From the NCBI GenBank assembly GCA_030747575.1, contig JASLKI010000342.1, positions 1 through 7,834 of the forward strand: DNA of 7,834 bases. Direction: 5' to 3'. The notes below the pieces were generated by a model, which saw only the letters and a list, made by a program, of their open reading frames with translations, made no database searches and had not been told where the DNA came from. Each line of letters starts with the position of its first letter. The stretch's first letter is position 1. Shown here one piece after another: positions 6,554 through 7,834 of the stretch. Origin of the DNA: Verrucomicrobiota bacterium (GTDB lineage Bacteria > Verrucomicrobiota > Verrucomicrobiia > Limisphaerales > UBA1096). The position numbers and the translations under genes are program-made.

Positions 6554-7303
6554 CTACCTCTTCGGCCCATCAAACAAGAAGGTCCAGTTCGATCCGTTTT
6601 GAAAATTCGGCTTGTCGTAGGTGGCTCTAAAAAAATCAATGTGGTTATCGAGAAAAGCCACGTTACCCCACCCAGGTTCGGAATCGTTATGCCAAAAGCT
6701 GTATTGAAAGGGCTTGTCAACTGGCCCCGGAACCTCCAGTTGCCATCCGTAGGCCCCGACCGAATAGTCATTGGCTAAGATGACCTGAGACGGAGCGCGG
6801 ATCTGGCTCATCTTTTTGCCGTGAAGTCCATCGGGGCCATTAGAGTTACCGCCGCTATTGTAAAAATAACTGTTACCGAATGTGTCGAATAAGCTGGGTT
6901 TGCGCTTGGCACCCCACCGGCCCGGTGTGGCTCCGTCATCCCTCGGGCATTTGAAAATTCGGAAGACTCCCTCGTTGTCGTCTTGTTTGACCTTTCGGTT
7001 AATAGTGACATACGGATTAATCATCCGTTCCTGAGCCAAGTATTCCGTTCCTCGTTTGCCACCCCAAGAATAGTAGGACAACACGGGACCATCTTTATGC
7101 GAAGGTAGTTCGTCGTCGTTGTCATCGACGTAGAGAAATGTGGCCAAGGATTGCTGGAGAAGTTGACTGGAACAGGTCACGCGATGGGCCATTTTTTTTG
7201 CGGACGCCAGTGCCGGTAGCAGCAGGGCCGCTAGGATGGCAATGATGGCAATCACCACCAGTAGCTCAATGAGCGTGAATGCCCGTTTTGATTCGGCCTT
7301 CAT
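6554..7303 (-). CDS. prepilin-type N-terminal domain protein (pseudopilin-like)
   Basis: A 249-residue protein with a type IV prepilin / type II secretion pseudopilin amino-terminus: MKAESKRA then FTLIELLVVIAIIAIL from residue 9, with the conserved Glu at position 5 of the mature protein (E13). A prepilin peptidase would cut before F9; the residue before the cut is Ala rather than the classical Gly, a form common in Verrucomicrobia. The helix continues to about residue 33, followed by a charged alpha segment ending in ASAKKMAHRVTCSSQLLQQSL, typical of the large DUF1559-like group. C44 and C119 (FKCPRDD) could form a disulfide. The carboxy-terminal FWHNDSEPGWGNVAFLDNHIDFF (203-225) resembles the H-x9-DG motif of that group but with a longer gap and DN in place of DG. 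The ATG at 7303 is preferred over an upstream ATG at 7381 because a GGAAG ribosome binding site precedes it and the basic leader is then a normal eight residues. These proteins occur in many copies per genome and their role is mostly unknown. Confidence 0.9.
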   Translation of the reverse strand: MKAESKRAFTLIELLVVIAIIAILAALLLPALASAKKMAHRVTCSSQLLQQSLATFLYVDDNDDELPSHKDGPVLSYYSWGGKRGTEYLAQERMINPYVTINRKVKQDDNEGVFRIFKCPRDDGATPGRWGAKRKPSLFDTFGNSYFYNSGGNSNGPDGLHGKKMSQIRAPSQVILANDYSVGAYGWQLEVPGPVDKPFQYSFWHNDSEPGWGNVAFLDNHIDFFRATYDKPNFQNGSNWTFLFDGPKR

Positions 7304-7310
7304 TTTGCTG

Positions 7311-7315
7311 CTTCC
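7311..7315 (-). promoter_or_regulatory. ribosome binding site of the pseudopilin gene
   Basis: GGAAG on the minus strand, seven bases before the ATG at 7303-7301. It is the only good Shine-Dalgarno-like sequence I found in the window and it fixes the start at MKAESKRA rather than at the in-frame ATG 26 codons upstream. Confidence 0.6.
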
Positions 7316-7416
7316 AACTTTCAATTCCTTCTTTGTCTTGCCGCCGTGCCTTCTTGCGCATGAATGTACACCCGTCAACACGTTTGATGTAAAAAAGTGA
7401 AAATACTTTTGTTATA

Positions 7417-7444
7417 AATATATGGTTCTCGTTTTTTTCATAAA
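7417..7444 (-). promoter_or_regulatory. possible promoter of the pseudopilin gene
   Basis: Reading the minus strand, TTTATG (7444-7439) and TATATT (7422-7417) are 16 bases apart. The -10 box matches 5/6 of the consensus, the -35 box only 3/6. It would give a 5' untranslated leader of roughly 100 bases. In such AT-rich DNA a chance match is likely. Confidence 0.25.
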
Positions 7445-7572
7445 TCAAAGTCACCCCATTTTCACCCCACCCCACGGAAACTGGTGTCCATCAACACGGC
7501 GGATATGAGGCTTGCGTATCTTACTGGTATCGTTATGGTTCTGCCCGCTTTTCGGAGCGATTTCTAGAAATT

Positions 7573-7659
7573 GCCAGTGTGGCGGAATTGGTAGACGCGG
7601 CGGATTCAAAATCCGCTTCTTTCACGAGAGTGTGGGTTCGAGTCCCTCCACTGGTACCA
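7573..7659 (+). tRNA. tRNA-Leu (anticodon CAA)
   Basis: A class II tRNA with a long variable arm. The acceptor is GCCAGTG (7573-7579) with CACTGGT (7649-7655). The D arm is GCG/CGC (7582-7584, 7596-7598) with the GAATTGGTAGAC loop typical of tRNA-Leu. The anticodon arm is GCGGA/TCCGC (7600-7604, 7612-7616), loop TTCAAAA, anticodon CAA at 7607-7609, reading TTG. The variable arm CTTT-CACG-AGAG spans 7619-7630. The T arm is GTGGG/CCCTC (7632-7636, 7644-7648) with loop TTCGAGT and one T-T mismatch. The discriminator is A7656 and CCA is encoded (7657-7659). The first acceptor pair is G1-U72, as in the tRNA-Lys of this window. A putative integrase gene begins 57 bases after the CCA, so the 3' end may be an attachment site. 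Confidence 0.95.
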
Positions 7660-7716
7660 CTCTAATCCTTCCTTTGTTTTCAGTGGTTAAGTTAGTTCGT
7701 CAACAAAACGAACGAC

Positions 7717-7834
7717 ATGAAAAACAAGACCATAAAACAGGGTTGTGCCGGTAATTGTGCCGGTAAATCTTCAAACAACGGCTTAAAGACGCCGAAATTC
7801 CAGAGAGTCAAAGATTCAAAAGGTAAACCTATTC
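7717..7834 (+). CDS. probable tyrosine recombinase/integrase, 5' fragment
   Basis: An open frame from the ATG at 7717 runs off the window edge; 39 codons are visible and an in-frame TAG at 7693 closes it upstream. The product starts MKNKTIKQGC, has a duplicated CAGN/CAGK, and reaches KFQRVKDSKGKPI. From memory, a K-x-x-VKDSKGKPI-type opening is seen at the amino-terminus of Verrucomicrobial tyrosine-type integrases, just before the SAM-like DNA-binding domain. The catalytic Arg-His-Arg-Tyr residues would lie outside the window, so the family cannot be confirmed. Position supports the reading: it begins 57 bases after the CCA of tRNA-Leu, in the same direction, the usual place for an integrase next to its attachment site. 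No Shine-Dalgarno sequence is visible. It could instead be an unrelated hypothetical protein. Confidence 0.5.
   Translation, partial: MKNKTIKQGCAGNCAGKSSNNGLKTPKFQRVKDSKGKPI
7743..7766 (+). repeat. perfect tandem 12-base duplication
   Basis: TTGTGCCGGTAA occurs twice in direct succession (7743-7754 and 7755-7766). It lies in frame within the putative integrase gene and encodes the repeated Cys-Ala-Gly-Asn/Lys. It adds four residues without disturbing the frame, as expected from slippage or a recent duplication. Confidence 0.85.

Larger units (their letters stand above)
7304..7572. other. intergenic region, AT-rich, between pseudopilin start and tRNA-Leu
   Basis: No gene is supported. The middle (about 7385-7450) is strongly AT-rich with runs of A and T and probably holds the promoter of the minus-strand pseudopilin gene. 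The part from 7450 to 7572 has a C-rich segment (7452-7476) and must contain the tRNA-Leu promoter, but I found no convincing -35/-10 pair. I saw no repeat of a tRNA 3' end. Confidence 0.4.

Noticed and set aside
7512..7754. Plus-strand open frame running through tRNA-Leu
   Set aside because: It covers the whole tRNA gene and shows no protein-family resemblance; the tRNA cloverleaf explains the sequence.

Overview
The window looks like chromosomal DNA from a bacterium of the Planctomycetes-Verrucomicrobia-Lentisphaerae group, most likely Verrucomicrobiota. The clues are a prepilin-type protein with the KRAFTLIELL amino-terminus and a pseudopilin-like body that is greatly expanded in that group, a large FAD_oxidored-family protein with a signal peptide, few Shine-Dalgarno sequences, and TTG/GTG start candidates. 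This is inference from protein style; no rRNA or other phylogenetic marker is present.

Left part (1-2861, plus strand, GC-rich): three closely packed genes that could form one operon. They are the 3' end of an MscS-type mechanosensitive channel, an unrecognised secreted protein of low complexity whose TTG start overlaps the channel's stop codon, and a 12-helix MFS transporter. The MFS gene runs tail-to-tail into a minus-strand SBF-like (bile acid:sodium symporter superfamily, YfeH-type) transporter, and the two 3' ends overlap by 19 bases. The proposed SBF start codon lies inside a strong inverted repeat.

Middle part (3860-4300): a spacer with a candidate operator palindrome and a weak promoter, then tRNA-Lys(CTT) with an encoded CCA, then about 210 bases without a gene but with several hairpins.

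Right part (4301-7303, minus strand, visibly lower GC, especially near 6400-7500): a pseudopilin-like protein followed 147 bases downstream by a predicted exported FAD-dependent oxidoreductase that ends in S-layer-homology-like repeats. They point the same way and may be co-transcribed. Both are predicted to act outside the cytoplasm, but nothing in the sequence proves a shared pathway.

Right edge (7573-7834): tRNA-Leu(CAA), followed after 57 bases by the first 39 codons of an open frame whose start resembles Verrucomicrobial tyrosine recombinases. This suggests the left border of an element integrated at tRNA-Leu and extending beyond the window. I saw no CRISPR array, no complete transposon and no convincing wholly new multi-gene system. 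The most useful leads are the putative tRNA-Leu integration site, the SLH-tailed oxidoreductase next to a pseudopilin, the hairpin over the SBF start codon, and the structured non-coding stretch after tRNA-Lys.
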